Part shown: piece by piece, positions 34,262-42,988 of the stretch
How the letters are laid out: each line of letters begins with the position of its first letter
Position numbering within the stretch: the stretch's first letter is position 1
Made by a program: the position numbers and the translations under genes
Notes under the pieces: generated by a model
Seen by the model: only the letters and a program-made list of their open reading frames with translations
Told to the model about the DNA's origin: nothing
Database searches by the model: none
Origin: Seonamhaeicola sp.
GTDB lineage: Bacteria > Bacteroidota > Bacteroidia > Flavobacteriales > Flavobacteriaceae
Direction of reading: 5' to 3'
Length of the DNA stretch: 64,000 nt
NCBI RefSeq assembly: GCF_028281565.1
Contig: NZ_JANQJQ010000030.1
Location: 186,001-250,000, forward strand

Positions 34262-35167
34262 CTAGAGCAACTTTTGCTGGTGGTCTTCATTTGGTATTTT
34301 TAATGAGCAACCTAACGTTCCGTTTAGCTTTTTAATGAAATATGCTGATAATAAAGGAGACTCTTTTTCTATATTCTGATGAATGAAAAAATCTATTTCT
34401 TTAACGCCCTGTTCCTGCCATAATTTAAGGCGGTCTACCCAATCATCCAATCTTGTATAATCGGTGTCATGATTAGCACCCACATAACGCACAAAAGCTG
34501 TTGGATTGGTCAACCGCATATGCATCAGATCCCGTCTTCCGGCCGTATCTACAAGGACGTTTGAAATATTATTAGTTTCCAAAAGCTCGTACAATTCTTT
34601 TGCAATAGTTTCATCATTGTACCAATTGGTATGCCTGAATTCTACAGCCAAAGGCACTTCTTTGGGCCAGCGCTCAACAAAGGCCACTACCCTGTCAAAG
34701 TCTTTTGGCGCAAAATTATTGTGCATTTGTAAAAAAATGGTGCCTAGTTTCTCTTTTAAATTTGAAGCATTGTATAGGTAATGCTCTACCACTTCTTTGG
34801 TGTCGTTTAAACGCTTCCAGTGACTGATCTCCTGGTTTAACTTTGGAAAAAATCTAAATCCGCTTGGTGTTTTGTCATACCAGATAGCAAATTGTTCCGC
34901 TGGAAAAATACGGTAAAACGTAGCATTCAATTCTATGGAATTAAACTGTTTGGAATAGTATCCCAATTCATCTTTGGTACCTCTCGGGTAAAACCCTTTC
35001 AGGTCTGCCCTGTTCCATTTGGCACAGCCCACATAGATTTCAGGAACATTATCATCTTTAACCTTATTTAGTACGTTTTTGGTTCTTGGGTGGTCTTCAG
35101 GTAAGGTAAAATCTATATCCTGGGGGTTATCTACACTTCCGAATTTCATATAATTTGCTTTACCCAA
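34262..35167 (-). CDS. DUF72 family protein
   Basis: The 301-residue protein has the DUF72 TIM-barrel pattern: Ile-Tyr-Val-Gly-Cys-Ala-Lys-Trp, Tyr-Ser-Lys-Gln-Phe-Asn-Ser-Ile-Glu-Leu-Asn-Ala-Thr-Phe-Tyr near residue 70, and Ala-Val-Glu-Phe-Arg-His near 172. The activity is not known; related proteins have been suggested to bind a metal. It is transcribed divergently from the tetR gene. Confidence 0.85.
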   Translation of the reverse strand: MGKANYMKFGSVDNPQDIDFTLPEDHPRTKNVLNKVKDDNVPEIYVGCAKWNRADLKGFYPRGTKDELGYYSKQFNSIELNATFYRIFPAEQFAIWYDKTPSGFRFFPKLNQEISHWKRLNDTKEVVEHYLYNASNLKEKLGTIFLQMHNNFAPKDFDRVVAFVERWPKEVPLAVEFRHTNWYNDETIAKELYELLETNNISNVLVDTAGRRDLMHMRLTNPTAFVRYVGANHDTDYTRLDDWVDRLKLWQEQGVKEIDFFIHQNIEKESPLLSAYFIKKLNGTLGCSLKIPNEDHQQKLL

Positions 35168-35250
35168 ATGTAGGTATTTCGTTTTTTATTTTCATCATTT
35201 TTAAAGAATAACAAAATTTTAACATTGTAGTATCATATAAATTTTTATTT

Positions 35251-35268
35251 TTGAAACGATCATTTCAA
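35251..35268. promoter_or_regulatory. TetR-type operator before tetR
   Basis: TTGAAACGATCATTTCAA, an imperfect palindrome matching the perfect one upstream of the SDR gene (35873-35890). It sits six bases before the tetR ATG at 35275, suggesting autorepression. Confidence 0.7.
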
Positions 35269-35274
35269 ATAAAA

Positions 35275-35856
35275 ATGCCAAAAGTAGAAACATTCGATAA
35301 AAGTTTAGTGATTGAGCAAGTGACCGATGTCTTTCATGATAAAGGTTTTAATGCCACATCTATGCAGGATATCGTGGACGCTACAGGTCTTAACAGGTCA
35401 AGTATCTATAATTCATTTGAAAACAAACACAATTTATTTCTTGAATGTTTAATAGCCTATCAAGACAAAAATAGAAACAGATTATCTGAAAGGGTATTAA
35501 AGGCCGGTAGTTCAATAGAGGCTATTAATATGATTTTTAAAATATACCTGGAGGAGATAACTAAACATGAAAATGACAAAGGTTGCTTGATAGTAAACTG
35601 TGCTTCTGAAATGGCCAATCACAACGAGGTTATTACGAGATTTTTACAAAATAATAAAGATGAAATGATCAAATTATTTGAAGATTTGGTTCAGGACGGA
35701 CAGGTAAACGGGCTAATAAATAAAAGAAAATCAGCCAATGAGTATGGCCTATACCTCTACTCTAGCTTATTAGGTTTTAGAATGACAGGTATTTTAATAT
35801 CGGATAGAACCGCCTTGGAAAGCATAACAAAAACAATTACACAAACATTAACATAA
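35275..35856 (+). CDS. TetR-family transcriptional repressor
   Basis: The 193-residue protein has an N-terminal helix-turn-helix (about residues 20-48: Gly-Phe-Asn-Ala-Thr-Ser-Met-Gln-Asp-Ile-Val, then Ser-Ile-Tyr-Asn-Ser-Phe) and a helical ligand-binding domain. A reading from the TTG at 35251 would put the operator inside the gene, so the ATG at 35275 is preferred. Matching palindromes stand before this gene and before the SDR gene 51 bases downstream, so it likely represses both. The inducing ligand is unknown. Confidence 0.92.
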   Translation: MPKVETFDKSLVIEQVTDVFHDKGFNATSMQDIVDATGLNRSSIYNSFENKHNLFLECLIAYQDKNRNRLSERVLKAGSSIEAINMIFKIYLEEITKHENDKGCLIVNCASEMANHNEVITRFLQNNKDEMIKLFEDLVQDGQVNGLINKRKSANEYGLYLYSSLLGFRMTGILISDRTALESITKTITQTLT

Positions 35857-35872
35857 TTTTTTTTAATCTTAT

Positions 35873-35890
35873 TTGAAACGATTGTTTCAA
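35873..35890. promoter_or_regulatory. TetR-type operator before the SDR gene
   Basis: TTGAAACGATTGTTTCAA, a perfect inverted repeat (TTGAAAC, 4 bases, GTTTCAA), 17 bases before the SDR ATG. It differs from the tetR operator at two central positions. Confidence 0.75.
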
Positions 35891-35907
35891 ATAAAAATTT
35901 TAACATC

Positions 35908-36657
35908 ATGAGTAAACTTAAAAACAAAGTAGCCGTTATTACAGGAGCTAATAGCGGTATTGGATTGGCAACGGCAAAATTATATCTAAAAGAAGGAGCC
36001 AAAGTAGTACTGTCCGGACGTAGACAAGAAGCTTTAGACGAAGTAACCAAAGAGTTAGAAGGTGATTTTATTACAGTTTTAGCTGATGCAGGAAAGCCCG
36101 AGGACAATAAAAAACTTATTGAAGCAGCCGTATCTCACTACGGGAACATTGATGTTCTATTCTTAAATGCTGGTATTGCTCCGGTTACACCAGCTGCCGA
36201 CGTCACTGAAGAACATTATGACAATGTTTTCAATATTAATGTTAAGGGCCCCATCTTAACAGTAAAAGAAGCCTTACCTTCAATGAATGACGGAGGTTCT
36301 ATTCTTTTTACAACATCTATTGTACACAAAAAAGGGTTTGACGGATTAGGTGTGTATTCGGCCAGCAAAGGCGCACTTAGAGCATATTCAAGAGTACTTA
36401 CATCTGAGGTGAAACCAAGAGGCATTCGAGTTAATTCAATTGCTCCCGGACCAATTGAAACACCGCTTTATGGTAAAATGGGCTTTCCAGAAGAAAACTT
36501 AGACGAAATAAGCAAAGGGTTTGCTTCTGCTGTGCCCTTAGGTCGTTTTGGTAAATCTGAAGAGATCGCGAATGCTGCCTTATTTTTAGCTTCAGATGAA
36601 GGCTCCTATGTTAATGGTGCCGAATTGGAAATTGATGGTGGAATAAGTCAAATTTAG
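35908..36657 (+). CDS. Short-chain dehydrogenase/reductase
   Basis: The 249-residue protein has the NAD(P)-binding Thr-Gly-Ala-Asn-Ser-Gly-Ile-Gly motif near residue 13, Asn-Ala-Gly-Ile near 88, a catalytic Ser in Thr-Ser-Ile near 139 and Tyr-Ser-Ala-Ser-Lys near 151. The Arg-Arg after the second beta strand suggests NADPH preference. The substrate is unknown. It follows a TetR regulator with a matching operator in front, so it may serve in detoxification of the TetR ligand. Confidence 0.92.
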   Translation: MSKLKNKVAVITGANSGIGLATAKLYLKEGAKVVLSGRRQEALDEVTKELEGDFITVLADAGKPEDNKKLIEAAVSHYGNIDVLFLNAGIAPVTPAADVTEEHYDNVFNINVKGPILTVKEALPSMNDGGSILFTTSIVHKKGFDGLGVYSASKGALRAYSRVLTSEVKPRGIRVNSIAPGPIETPLYGKMGFPEENLDEISKGFASAVPLGRFGKSEEIANAALFLASDEGSYVNGAELEIDGGISQI

Positions 36658-36678
36658 TTTGATTATTGATTGATTTTT

Positions 36679-36711
36679 AAAAGGCTGAAAATGAGAATTT
36701 TCAGCCTTTTT
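36679..36711 (+). terminator. Terminator after the SDR gene
   Basis: AAAAGGCTGAAAA, a 6-base loop and TTTTCAGCCTTTTT form a near-perfect hairpin with a T run. Confidence 0.85.
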
Positions 36712-36793
36712 GTTAATAACCCGGTTAACAACTATACAAATACCGTCATTTTTCCGGCATTTATATTCTATACTTTTAGTAAAACCTAAAGTC

Positions 36794-37210
36794 ATGAGCC
36801 CAAGACAAACTAACCTAAAGGACATCCGTCCGGAGATTTCTTCAACAACCATTAACGACCATATGAGTAGCGACGAACGCTTTCAGAATCAAGTGTTGCG
36901 TCCTGTGATCAAGTTGCAAAACGAATTGTTGATTGCCGTATTTAAAAATTATATTGTTAAGCACAAATCCGTATTTTTCGATTTGACTTTGGAAAAGCGC
37001 ATTGACTATATTGAAAATGCCATTCATAAGGACATGAAGTTCCGTAACTCAGTTAAAGGCATGGTCATTGGTCTGTTTACTGTTGAAGAGTACAGCATGT
37101 ATACACAGAATTCTTCCGCTTTAAACAAGCGTATGATGAACCTGGTTAAGGAGCGTTTACTGAGTCAAATTCAATTGTTTGAAAAACCGGAATTACTGGC
37201 GGCAGTTTAG
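36794..37210 (+). CDS. Conserved hypothetical protein
   Basis: A 138-residue soluble, mainly helical protein. I cannot name a domain with certainty. A longer reading from 36710 would run through the SDR terminator, so the ATG at 36794 is the better start. It has no signal peptide. It is followed by a large cluster of short dispersed repeats. Confidence 0.65.
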   Translation: MSPRQTNLKDIRPEISSTTINDHMSSDERFQNQVLRPVIKLQNELLIAVFKNYIVKHKSVFFDLTLEKRIDYIENAIHKDMKFRNSVKGMVIGLFTVEEYSMYTQNSSALNKRMMNLVKERLLSQIQLFEKPELLAAV

Positions 37211-37450
37211 TACGTCTTTGCGAGCACAGCGAAGCAATCTCAGACATGAGCAAATTTTTCATTGCACCTCCTTTAATGACTTTTACTTGTCATTGCGAGT
37301 GAAACGAAGTAATTTCATAATTAAGGAGGAGATTACTTCAGTCATTCTTCCTTCGTAATGACGAAAGTTGGTCATTGCGAACGCAGTGCAGCAATCTGTT
37401 GGATATGTTTCTTTTATTAAAAAGATTACCTCGTCGCTCACTCCTCGTAA
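37211..37450. repeat. Cluster of dispersed GCGAGCACAGCGAAGCAATCT-type repeats
   Basis: Several variants of the CATTGCGAG...GAAGCAATCT and GATTACTTCAGTCATTC...CGTAATGAC repeats follow one another in both orientations. They end at the GIY-YIG gene. No gene seen. Confidence 0.65.
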
Positions 37451-37455
37451 AGACG

Positions 37456-37755
37456 TTAGTCAAAATAAAATAACCAACCGTCTGACAAGTCATTCCAATC
37501 AGGATTATTTGCGTTTATTAAATCTTCTTTTCGTTTTCTGTTACCCGCTTTTAATTGTTTTTCTCTTGCGATTGCTTCATTAATATCGGAGAACTCTTCA
37601 AAATAGACTAATTTGTCACAATTGTATTTAGCCGTAAACCCTTTGTAAGCTTTCGTTTTGTGTTGATAAACTCTTTTAAGCAAATCACTGGTCACACCAA
37701 TATAAATAACTGTATTGTTTTTATTGGTTAAAAAGTACACATAAGATTTTTTCAC
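37456..37755 (-). CDS. GIY-YIG nuclease-domain protein
   Basis: A 99-residue protein with Tyr-Val-Tyr-Phe-Leu-Thr near the N-terminus and Val-Ile-Tyr-Ile-Gly-Val-Thr (GIY and YIG equivalents), a conserved Arg in Leu-Lys-Arg-Val-Tyr-Gln-His, and Glu in Ala-Arg-Glu-Lys-Gln-Leu-Lys. A longer reading from 37881 is mostly translation of dispersed repeats; the GTG at 37755 begins the family-like sequence. Small stand-alone GIY-YIG proteins are common in Bacteroidota; function unknown. Confidence 0.8.
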   Translation of the reverse strand: MKKSYVYFLTNKNNTVIYIGVTSDLLKRVYQHKTKAYKGFTAKYNCDKLVYFEEFSDINEAIAREKQLKAGNRKRKEDLINANNPDWNDLSDGWLFYFD

Positions 37756-37799
37756 AAGTAAATAGTGATTATAAAGTAAATAGTGATTATAAAATAGAA

Positions 37800-37935
37800 G
37801 ATTACTTCGGTCATTCTTCCCTCGTAATGACGTCGAATTTGTCATTGCGAGAGTAGCGAAGCAATCTGTTATTTTTTTCATTTTATTAAAGAAGGTTACT
37901 TGGTCGTTAGCTCCTTGTAATGATGACGAGTTGGT
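37800..37935. repeat. Second cluster of dispersed repeats
   Basis: Contains GATTACTTCGGTCATTC...CGTAATGAC and CATTGCGAGAGTAGCGAAGC units like those at 37211-37450. Together they flank the GIY-YIG gene on both sides. Confidence 0.6.
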
Positions 37936-38618
37936 TAATCAATAAGAGATACACCATTCAAATCCGTTGTAAGCACATCACTCATATAATCAAAATAAGG
38001 GCGAATGGCTTTAAACGACGCATTGACATCGTCTAAAAAGTCATTGGCCAGAACTTCTTTGTCGGTATACTTTTTAATGAAGATGTATTGCTTTTTCTTA
38101 ATCAGATCAATGGCTTTATGGTCTTTGCTAAATCCTTTTGGCGCTGTTTTTACTTCATCACCAACAAAGGTGTCGCCCCAGACACTATTAAATTCTTTAT
38201 TAGCCAAAATCTCCCGGATCTCACTATCGTCCATTTCAAATTCTTTTCTAATACGTAATAGATCTGCCGGTGCAGGTTCCCAAAATCCAGTAGCAATAAA
38301 ACTTTCGTTATTGGGTTGAATGTGTAAATAATACCCACCTCTTAACTTAGGTTTTGTTCTGTGAAAGGAGCCTCCAAAATGGGTTTTATACGGTAATTTG
38401 TTTTTTGAAAAACGCACATCGCGATAAATACGGAACATTTTCATTTTATCGATGTCATCATGCGTATTAAGCGTATCGTAAATAGAATTATAAACCTGTT
38501 TTACCTCCGCTTCAATGGCCTTAAATTCCTTTTTAAGTTCATTAAACCAGTCACGGTTATTGTTTTTTTCTAATTGTTTGAAGAAATCCAGGGCAGCTTT
38601 TGGTACGGAAACACTCAT
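37935..38618 (-). CDS. DUF2461 family protein
   Basis: The 227-residue protein matches the DUF2461 pattern: Phe-Phe-Lys-Gln-Leu-Glu-Lys-Asn-Asn-Asn-Arg-Asp-Trp-Phe near the start, Arg-Ile-Tyr-Arg-Asp-Val-Arg-Phe-Ser-Lys near residue 65 and Gly-Gly-Tyr-Tyr-Leu-His-Ile near 95. The activity is not known. It is a single gene before a repeat-rich gap. Confidence 0.88.
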   Translation of the reverse strand: MSVSVPKAALDFFKQLEKNNNRDWFNELKKEFKAIEAEVKQVYNSIYDTLNTHDDIDKMKMFRIYRDVRFSKNKLPYKTHFGGSFHRTKPKLRGGYYLHIQPNNESFIATGFWEPAPADLLRIRKEFEMDDSEIREILANKEFNSVWGDTFVGDEVKTAPKGFSKDHKAIDLIKKKQYIFIKKYTDKEVLANDFLDDVNASFKAIRPYFDYMSDVLTTDLNGVSLID

Positions 38619-38768
38619 TTTTAATTCGTTTTTTGAAGATTAGTTAATTCGGAAATGTAATAGTCCACATTGTGAGTTGAAAATTACAAAAAGTACTGGT
38701 AAATTAAGTAGGTCTCGATACAAAATTCTTTCAGAATTCCACTCGACCTGACGAACGAAGCATTCGGG

Positions 38769-39545
38769 TTATTCAAATTCAATACTGTTAAGAATTAACC
38801 CGGAAGCCGGGGCGATGTATTCCATTTTTACAAAAACATCAGGTTTTAAGCTGTGTTCAATGTCATTTAAGGTCAGTTTGCCTTTCCCCAAGTCAATCAG
38901 TGTTCCCATCATTAATCGTATTTGATTCCGCATAAACCCTTTACCCCTAACCCGTAATAGGTATGATGTCTTAGGAAAATAATTGGCAGTGTATATATTG
39001 TTTTCAACTAACTCACATAATTCAATGGTTCTATTATATATACCGTTATCCGTTGGTTTAAAACAATAGGATTTGAAATAATGTGCTCCTTCAAATAATT
39101 TAGCCCCCTGCTTCATTAAGTCAATATCCAGATCGTCTAAAATGGTGGTCATAATGGGGGCGCAAAACGGGTGGCATTTTCCTCCATAAGTAAATAAATA
39201 GAGATATTCCTTGGTTTTAGGGTGATTAATGATATTGAATTTTTCATCAACTTCTTTAATTGTCAAAGCTCTGATATCCTGAGGAAGATTATAATTAAAC
39301 AGTTCTAAAAAAGCATCCAAATCCTCAAGAGGTTCCTGTAAAAACAATTCAAAAGCTGCCATTTCAGCGGACACCATGGCATCGGTTCTTCCGGAACTCA
39401 GGCTTTTAAAAGGTTTGCCTTCCAGGATAAAATTCAACGTTCTGTCCACCATCAGATGCAGGGTTTTAACATCCGGTTGCTTTTGCCATCCGTGAAACCG
39501 GTACCCTAAATATTGAATGGTGATGACATAAAAATACTTCTTCAT
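38769..39545 (-). CDS. Divergent TruA-family pseudouridine synthase
   Basis: The 258-residue protein has the TruA fold motifs: Tyr-Leu-Gly-Tyr-Arg-Phe-His-Gly-Trp-Gln near residue 13 and the catalytic Asp in Ser-Gly-Arg-Thr-Asp-Ala near 52, and Arg-Gly-x-Gly-Phe-Met-Arg-Asn-Gln-Ile-Arg near 204. After Asp-Ala the usual Gly-Val-His is replaced by Met-Val-Ser, so it is a paralogue, perhaps with a different RNA target than positions 38-40 of tRNA. It should convert uridine to pseudouridine in RNA. Confidence 0.85.
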   Translation of the reverse strand: MKKYFYVITIQYLGYRFHGWQKQPDVKTLHLMVDRTLNFILEGKPFKSLSSGRTDAMVSAEMAAFELFLQEPLEDLDAFLELFNYNLPQDIRALTIKEVDEKFNIINHPKTKEYLYLFTYGGKCHPFCAPIMTTILDDLDIDLMKQGAKLFEGAHYFKSYCFKPTDNGIYNRTIELCELVENNIYTANYFPKTSYLLRVRGKGFMRNQIRLMMGTLIDLGKGKLTLNDIEHSLKPDVFVKMEYIAPASGLILNSIEFE

Positions 39546-39643
39546 GATTCCATTTTAACACCACCGAAAAGTACAGCCTTTTATTAATTGTGGCAAAATT
39601 TTTATAAATTGTAGTATTATTAACTAACTAAAAACTAATTTTT

Positions 39644-40063
39644 ATGTCAGATTCAGCAACAAACAAACCACCTATTTGGTTTTGGATTGTGAGTGTTATT
39701 GCTCTTATTTGGAACGGTTTGGGAGTAGAAGCCTACTTACAACAAGCGTATGATACTGAGAAGTATAGAAACATGTATTCAGAAGAACAACTTGAAATTG
39801 CAGCCAACATGCCTGCGTGGGTTACGGGGCTTTTTGCCATTGCCGTTTTTGGTGGCGCTTTAGCTGCTATAGGGCTTCTGGTAAGAAAAAAGTGGGCCAC
39901 TAAATTATGGCTATTATCTTTAATTGCCGTAATTATCCAAATGGCCTATATATTAATTAATGGCTATGCTTCCAGCGTAGGAATGACCATTATGATCATT
40001 GTTTTAGCCATAGTATTTTATTGGTTTTCAAAAATGTCAGGATCAAAAGGTTGGCTTAAATAG
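39644..40063 (+). CDS. Small membrane protein, unknown function
   Basis: A 139-residue protein with four hydrophobic segments (about 11-30, 58-80, 87-105 and 112-130). Phe-Trp-Ile-Val-Ser-Val near the start and a conserved Trp-Asn-Gly pair are the only marked features. No family recognised with certainty. It stands alone and ends before a terminator that overlaps the hisIE stop region. Confidence 0.75.
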   Translation: MSDSATNKPPIWFWIVSVIALIWNGLGVEAYLQQAYDTEKYRNMYSEEQLEIAANMPAWVTGLFAIAVFGGALAAIGLLVRKKWATKLWLLSLIAVIIQMAYILINGYASSVGMTIMIIVLAIVFYWFSKMSGSKGWLK

Positions 40064-40085
40064 TATATAACCGCCAAATTCATGT

Positions 40086-40125
40086 GAAGGCATTAGACTT
40101 AAACCGGCTAATGCCTTCTTTTATT
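40086..40125 (+). terminator. Terminator after the small membrane protein gene
   Basis: GAAGGCATTAG and CTAATGCCTTC form a stem followed by TTTTATTT. Its end overlaps the last bases of hisIE on the other strand. Confidence 0.8.
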
Positions 40126-40714
40126 TATGGCGCCCCTTTAATTCTGCTTCAATATCTTTCAAGGTGAATCCTTTGGCTTGAAGCAACATTAAGTAATGGA
40201 ATAAAAGGTCTGCGGACTCATAAAGGAATAACTCGTCATTATTATCCATAGCTTCAATAACAGTTTCTATGGCCTCCTCGCCTACTTTTTGGGCGACTTT
40301 ATTAATCCCTTTCGAAAATAGGCTTGCTACATACGATTTGGCCGTGTCTTTATTGGCGACGCGTTCAGCAATGACATCTTCTAAAGTTGAAAAGAATCCG
40401 TAGATGGGCGTGTTCTCTTCTCCCCAGCAGTTCCCGGTGCCTTTATGGCACGTTGGTCCAGTCGGGTTCACCCGGATCAATAAGGTGTCATGGTCACAAT
40501 CGTTTTTAATGTCAACCAAATTCAGGAAATTACCACTTTCTTCTCCTTTAGTCCATAGACGCTGCTTGCTTCTACTGAAAAACGTGACTTGTTTGGTTTC
40601 AATAGTCTTTTGATAGGCTTCCTCATTCATATAGCCTAACATTAACACGTTTTTTGTAGTGGCATCCTGAATGATAGCAGGTACTAATCCGTTTGAATCG
40701 TATTTAATAATCAT
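40121..40714 (-). CDS. hisIE: Bifunctional phosphoribosyl-AMP cyclohydrolase / phosphoribosyl-ATP pyrophosphatase
   Basis: The 197-residue fusion carries out steps 2 and 3 of histidine synthesis. The N-terminal HisI part has Leu-Met-Leu-Gly-Tyr-Met-Asn near residue 23, a metal-binding Asp-Cys-Asp-His-Asp near 74 and Cys-His-Lys-Gly-Thr-Gly-Asn-Cys-Trp near 90. The C-terminal HisE part (about 105-197) has Lys-Val-Gly-Glu-Glu-Ala-x-Glu-Thr. An upstream ATG (40726) lies in a dispersed ATTCCTGC...GCAGGAAT repeat, so the ATG at 40714 is preferred. It is the last gene of the his operon. Confidence 0.95.
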   Translation of the reverse strand: MIIKYDSNGLVPAIIQDATTKNVLMLGYMNEEAYQKTIETKQVTFFSRSKQRLWTKGEESGNFLNLVDIKNDCDHDTLLIRVNPTGPTCHKGTGNCWGEENTPIYGFFSTLEDVIAERVANKDTAKSYVASLFSKGINKVAQKVGEEAIETVIEAMDNNDELFLYESADLLFHYLMLLQAKGFTLKDIEAELKGRHK

Positions 40715-40724
40715 AATTTTTGTC

Positions 40725-40744
40725 ATTCCTGCGAAGGCAGGAAT
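40725..40744. repeat. ATTCCTGC palindrome between hisF and hisIE
   Basis: ATTCCTGCGAAGGCAGGAAT, a perfect 8-base stem with a 4-base loop. It is one of a set of short palindromes sitting in the gaps of the his operon; a further CTTCGACAAGCTCAGCAC unit lies near 40785. Confidence 0.75.
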
Positions 40745-40831
40745 CTATTTTATTAGTTCAATTTATGTGGGTTCCGCATCATACTTCGACAAGCTCAGCA
40801 CAAGAGTGCGGAATGACAGAACGCAACTAGT

Positions 40832-41587
40832 TTAAATGCGCACTTCTATATTATTTTCTTTTAATTCTTTTTTTAGCACCGGAATTGGAATTTCACCAAA
40901 GTGAAATACACTGGCTGCCAAGGCCGCATCCGACTTTCCTTTGGTAAAGGTATCTATAAAATGTTGTACATTCCCAGCACCTCCGGAGGCAATGATCGGA
41001 ATGTTCAACTCGTCCGATAATCTGGCAAGGGCTTCGTTCGCAAACCCATTTTTTGTACCATCGTGGTTCATTGAGGTGAACAATATTTCTCCTGCGCCAC
41101 GCTCTTCAACCTCTTTGGCCCATTCAAACAAATCAATCTCCGTTGGAATGGTGCCTCCTGCCAGGTGTACTTTCCATTCACCATCCACCTGCTTAGCATC
41201 AATAGCCACCACCACACACTGACTGCCAAACTTATCTGCTAATTCATTCACCAATTCAGGACGTTTTACTGCTGATGAATTAATAGATACTTTATCTGCC
41301 CCATTTTTTAATAAAGCATCCACATGTTCCACGGAAGAGATCCCACCGCCGACTGTAAACGGTATATTCACCTGTTCCGCTACATGCAACACCATTTCCA
41401 AAGTGGTAGCCCGAGCTTCAAGGGTTGCAGTGATATCTAAAAAAACCAATTCATCTGCACCGTAATCAGCGTATTGTTTTGCCAACTCCACAGGGTCTCC
41501 TGCATCGCGTAAGTCAACAAAATTTACACCTTTTACGGTACGTCCGTTTTTTATGTCCAAACAAGGTATGATTCTCTTTGTGAGCAT
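40832..41587 (-). CDS. hisF: Imidazole glycerol phosphate synthase, cyclase subunit
   Basis: The 251-residue TIM barrel has the catalytic Asp11 in Pro-Cys-Leu-Asp-Ile-Lys-Asn-Gly and Asp130 in Val-Val-Ala-Ile-Asp-Ala-Lys, and Thr-Val-Gly-Gly-Gly-Ile near 80. It takes ammonia from HisH to form imidazole glycerol phosphate and AICAR. It follows the DinB-like gene by two bases. Confidence 0.97.
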   Translation of the reverse strand: MLTKRIIPCLDIKNGRTVKGVNFVDLRDAGDPVELAKQYADYGADELVFLDITATLEARATTLEMVLHVAEQVNIPFTVGGGISSVEHVDALLKNGADKVSINSSAVKRPELVNELADKFGSQCVVVAIDAKQVDGEWKVHLAGGTIPTEIDLFEWAKEVEERGAGEILFTSMNHDGTKNGFANEALARLSDELNIPIIASGGAGNVQHFIDTFTKGKSDAALAASVFHFGEIPIPVLKKELKENNIEVRI

Positions 41588-41589
41588 TG

Positions 41590-42096
41590 TTAATCTTCGT
41601 TTTTAATATTTAAATCAATCCCTGAATAAAACCCCAGGTCTTTATTTTTTAGTGTTTTAGTTAAATAGGCTATCTGTCCTGTATGATATGAGTAATGTTC
41701 TGTTACATGAATAACAATGCCAATACCCGAAAAATTAAACCCCTGTACATGTCTCTTTCTTAAATACTCCGCTTCCGAGAGGTCTGCAATAATGGCTTTT
41801 ACTTCCCGGACCGTTTCTTTTAGCTTTTCCAATAGTTCAGTTTTATTATACCCTCCTTTTATGGAAAACTCTTCATCCCTATTTCGTATATCCTCCATTT
41901 TCCCCTGGGAAGCTATGACATATTGGGTCATATTACCGCAAAGATGAATTATTAAATTACCGATACTATTTGTAGACATATTTGTTTTTGTCCAAATATC
42001 ATCTTCTGACAGCTGTTCTAAACTCAAAGAAACCATCCTCGTACTTTCATCAAGCCGATATATAATCTGTTCTTTAAATTCACTTAAAAGCGCCAT
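41590..42096 (-). CDS. DinB-like helical protein inside the his operon
   Basis: The 168-residue protein is helical and has the spacing of a DinB/DUF1572 metal site: His in Leu-Ile-Ile-His-Leu-Cys-Gly-Asn near residue 51 and His-x-x-Glu-His-Tyr-Ser-Tyr-His near 130-138. DinB-like proteins are putative metal-dependent thiol transferases or stress proteins. It sits between hisA and hisF with gaps of three and two bases, so it is co-translated with them. No role in histidine synthesis is known to me. Confidence 0.85.
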   Translation of the reverse strand: MALLSEFKEQIIYRLDESTRMVSLSLEQLSEDDIWTKTNMSTNSIGNLIIHLCGNMTQYVIASQGKMEDIRNRDEEFSIKGGYNKTELLEKLKETVREVKAIIADLSEAEYLRKRHVQGFNFSGIGIVIHVTEHYSYHTGQIAYLTKTLKNKDLGFYSGIDLNIKNED

Positions 42097-42099
42097 TGT

Positions 42100-42855
42100 C
42101 TAATTATTAACTATGAAGTCTTCTAATTGCTTAAGACTTATTTTGTTTTCATAAATAGCCTTTCCAATGATGGTGCCTTCACAACCTATTTCAGCAAGTT
42201 TGGGTAATTCATCAAATTCCGAAATGCCTCCGGAAGCTATTAATTTTAGAGATTCTTCCACTTCAAGTGCCTCAGTGTCAGAATGACATTGGGCTATCAT
42301 TTTTTCGTACAAATCAAATGACGGGCCTTGTAACATGCCGTCTTTGGCAATATCTGTACAGATCACATAAGACACGCCTTCTTTCATGTAATTCTTTACA
42401 AACGGTATCAATTCTTCATCAGATTCTTCCAACCATCCGCTAATAGCTATCTTTTCGTTATTGGCATCAGCTCCTAAAATGATCTTGTCACTTCCATATT
42501 GAGATAACCAATTTTTGAAAACTTCCGGTTTTTTAACGGCGATACTGCCACCCGTAATCTGGCCGGCCCCGGATTCAAAAGCTATTTTTAAATCTTCATC
42601 TGTTTTTAGCCCGCCACCAAAATCAATTTTTAAATTGGTTTTAGTCGCAATAGTTTCCAATACTTTATAATTGACTATATGACTTGCTTTGGCACCGTCC
42701 AAATCCACTAAATGCAAATACTCAATGCCATGTGCTTCGTATTGTTTAGCGATTTCCAACGGATTTTCATTATATACTTTCTTGGTGTTATAATCCCCTT
42801 TGGATAATCTAACACATTTGCCTTGAATAATATCTATGGCCGGTATGATTCGCAT
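42100..42855 (-). CDS. hisA: ProFAR isomerase
   Basis: The 251-residue TIM barrel starts Met-Arg-Ile-Ile-Pro-Ala-Ile-Asp-Ile, with the catalytic Asp8, the Asp-Phe-Gly-Gly-Gly-Leu motif near 78, and a second catalytic Asp in Ile-Cys-Thr-Asp-Ile-Ala-Lys-Asp-Gly near 170. It isomerises ProFAR to PRFAR. It follows a small ORF after 133 bases that include a short repeat. Confidence 0.97.
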   Translation of the reverse strand: MRIIPAIDIIQGKCVRLSKGDYNTKKVYNENPLEIAKQYEAHGIEYLHLVDLDGAKASHIVNYKVLETIATKTNLKIDFGGGLKTDEDLKIAFESGAGQITGGSIAVKKPEVFKNWLSQYGSDKIILGADANNEKIAISGWLEESDEELIPFVKNYMKEGVSYVICTDIAKDGMLQGPSFDLYEKMIAQCHSDTEALEVEESLKLIASGGISEFDELPKLAEIGCEGTIIGKAIYENKISLKQLEDFIVNN

Positions 42856-42930
42856 GCTTTTATATTCAATATTAAATATTAGAAGTATAACTTCTACCTC
42901 TTTCTGTTTTTGTTCTTCCTTTCAATGAAA

Positions 42931-42950
42931 CCCTTCGACTGCGCTCAGGG
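42931..42950. repeat. CCCTTCGACTGCGCTCAGGG repeat before hisA
   Basis: Same short palindrome as at 46205 (between hisC and hisD). It lies between the small ORF and hisA. Confidence 0.7.
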
Positions 42951-42988
42951 TGGCAATGATAATTTATTCTGGATTTGTCTATTATATT

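Noticed and set aside
37456-37755. GIY-YIG protein as a homing endonuclease in an intron
   Set aside because: It is a small stand-alone domain with no intron-like context; the flanks are dispersed repeats.
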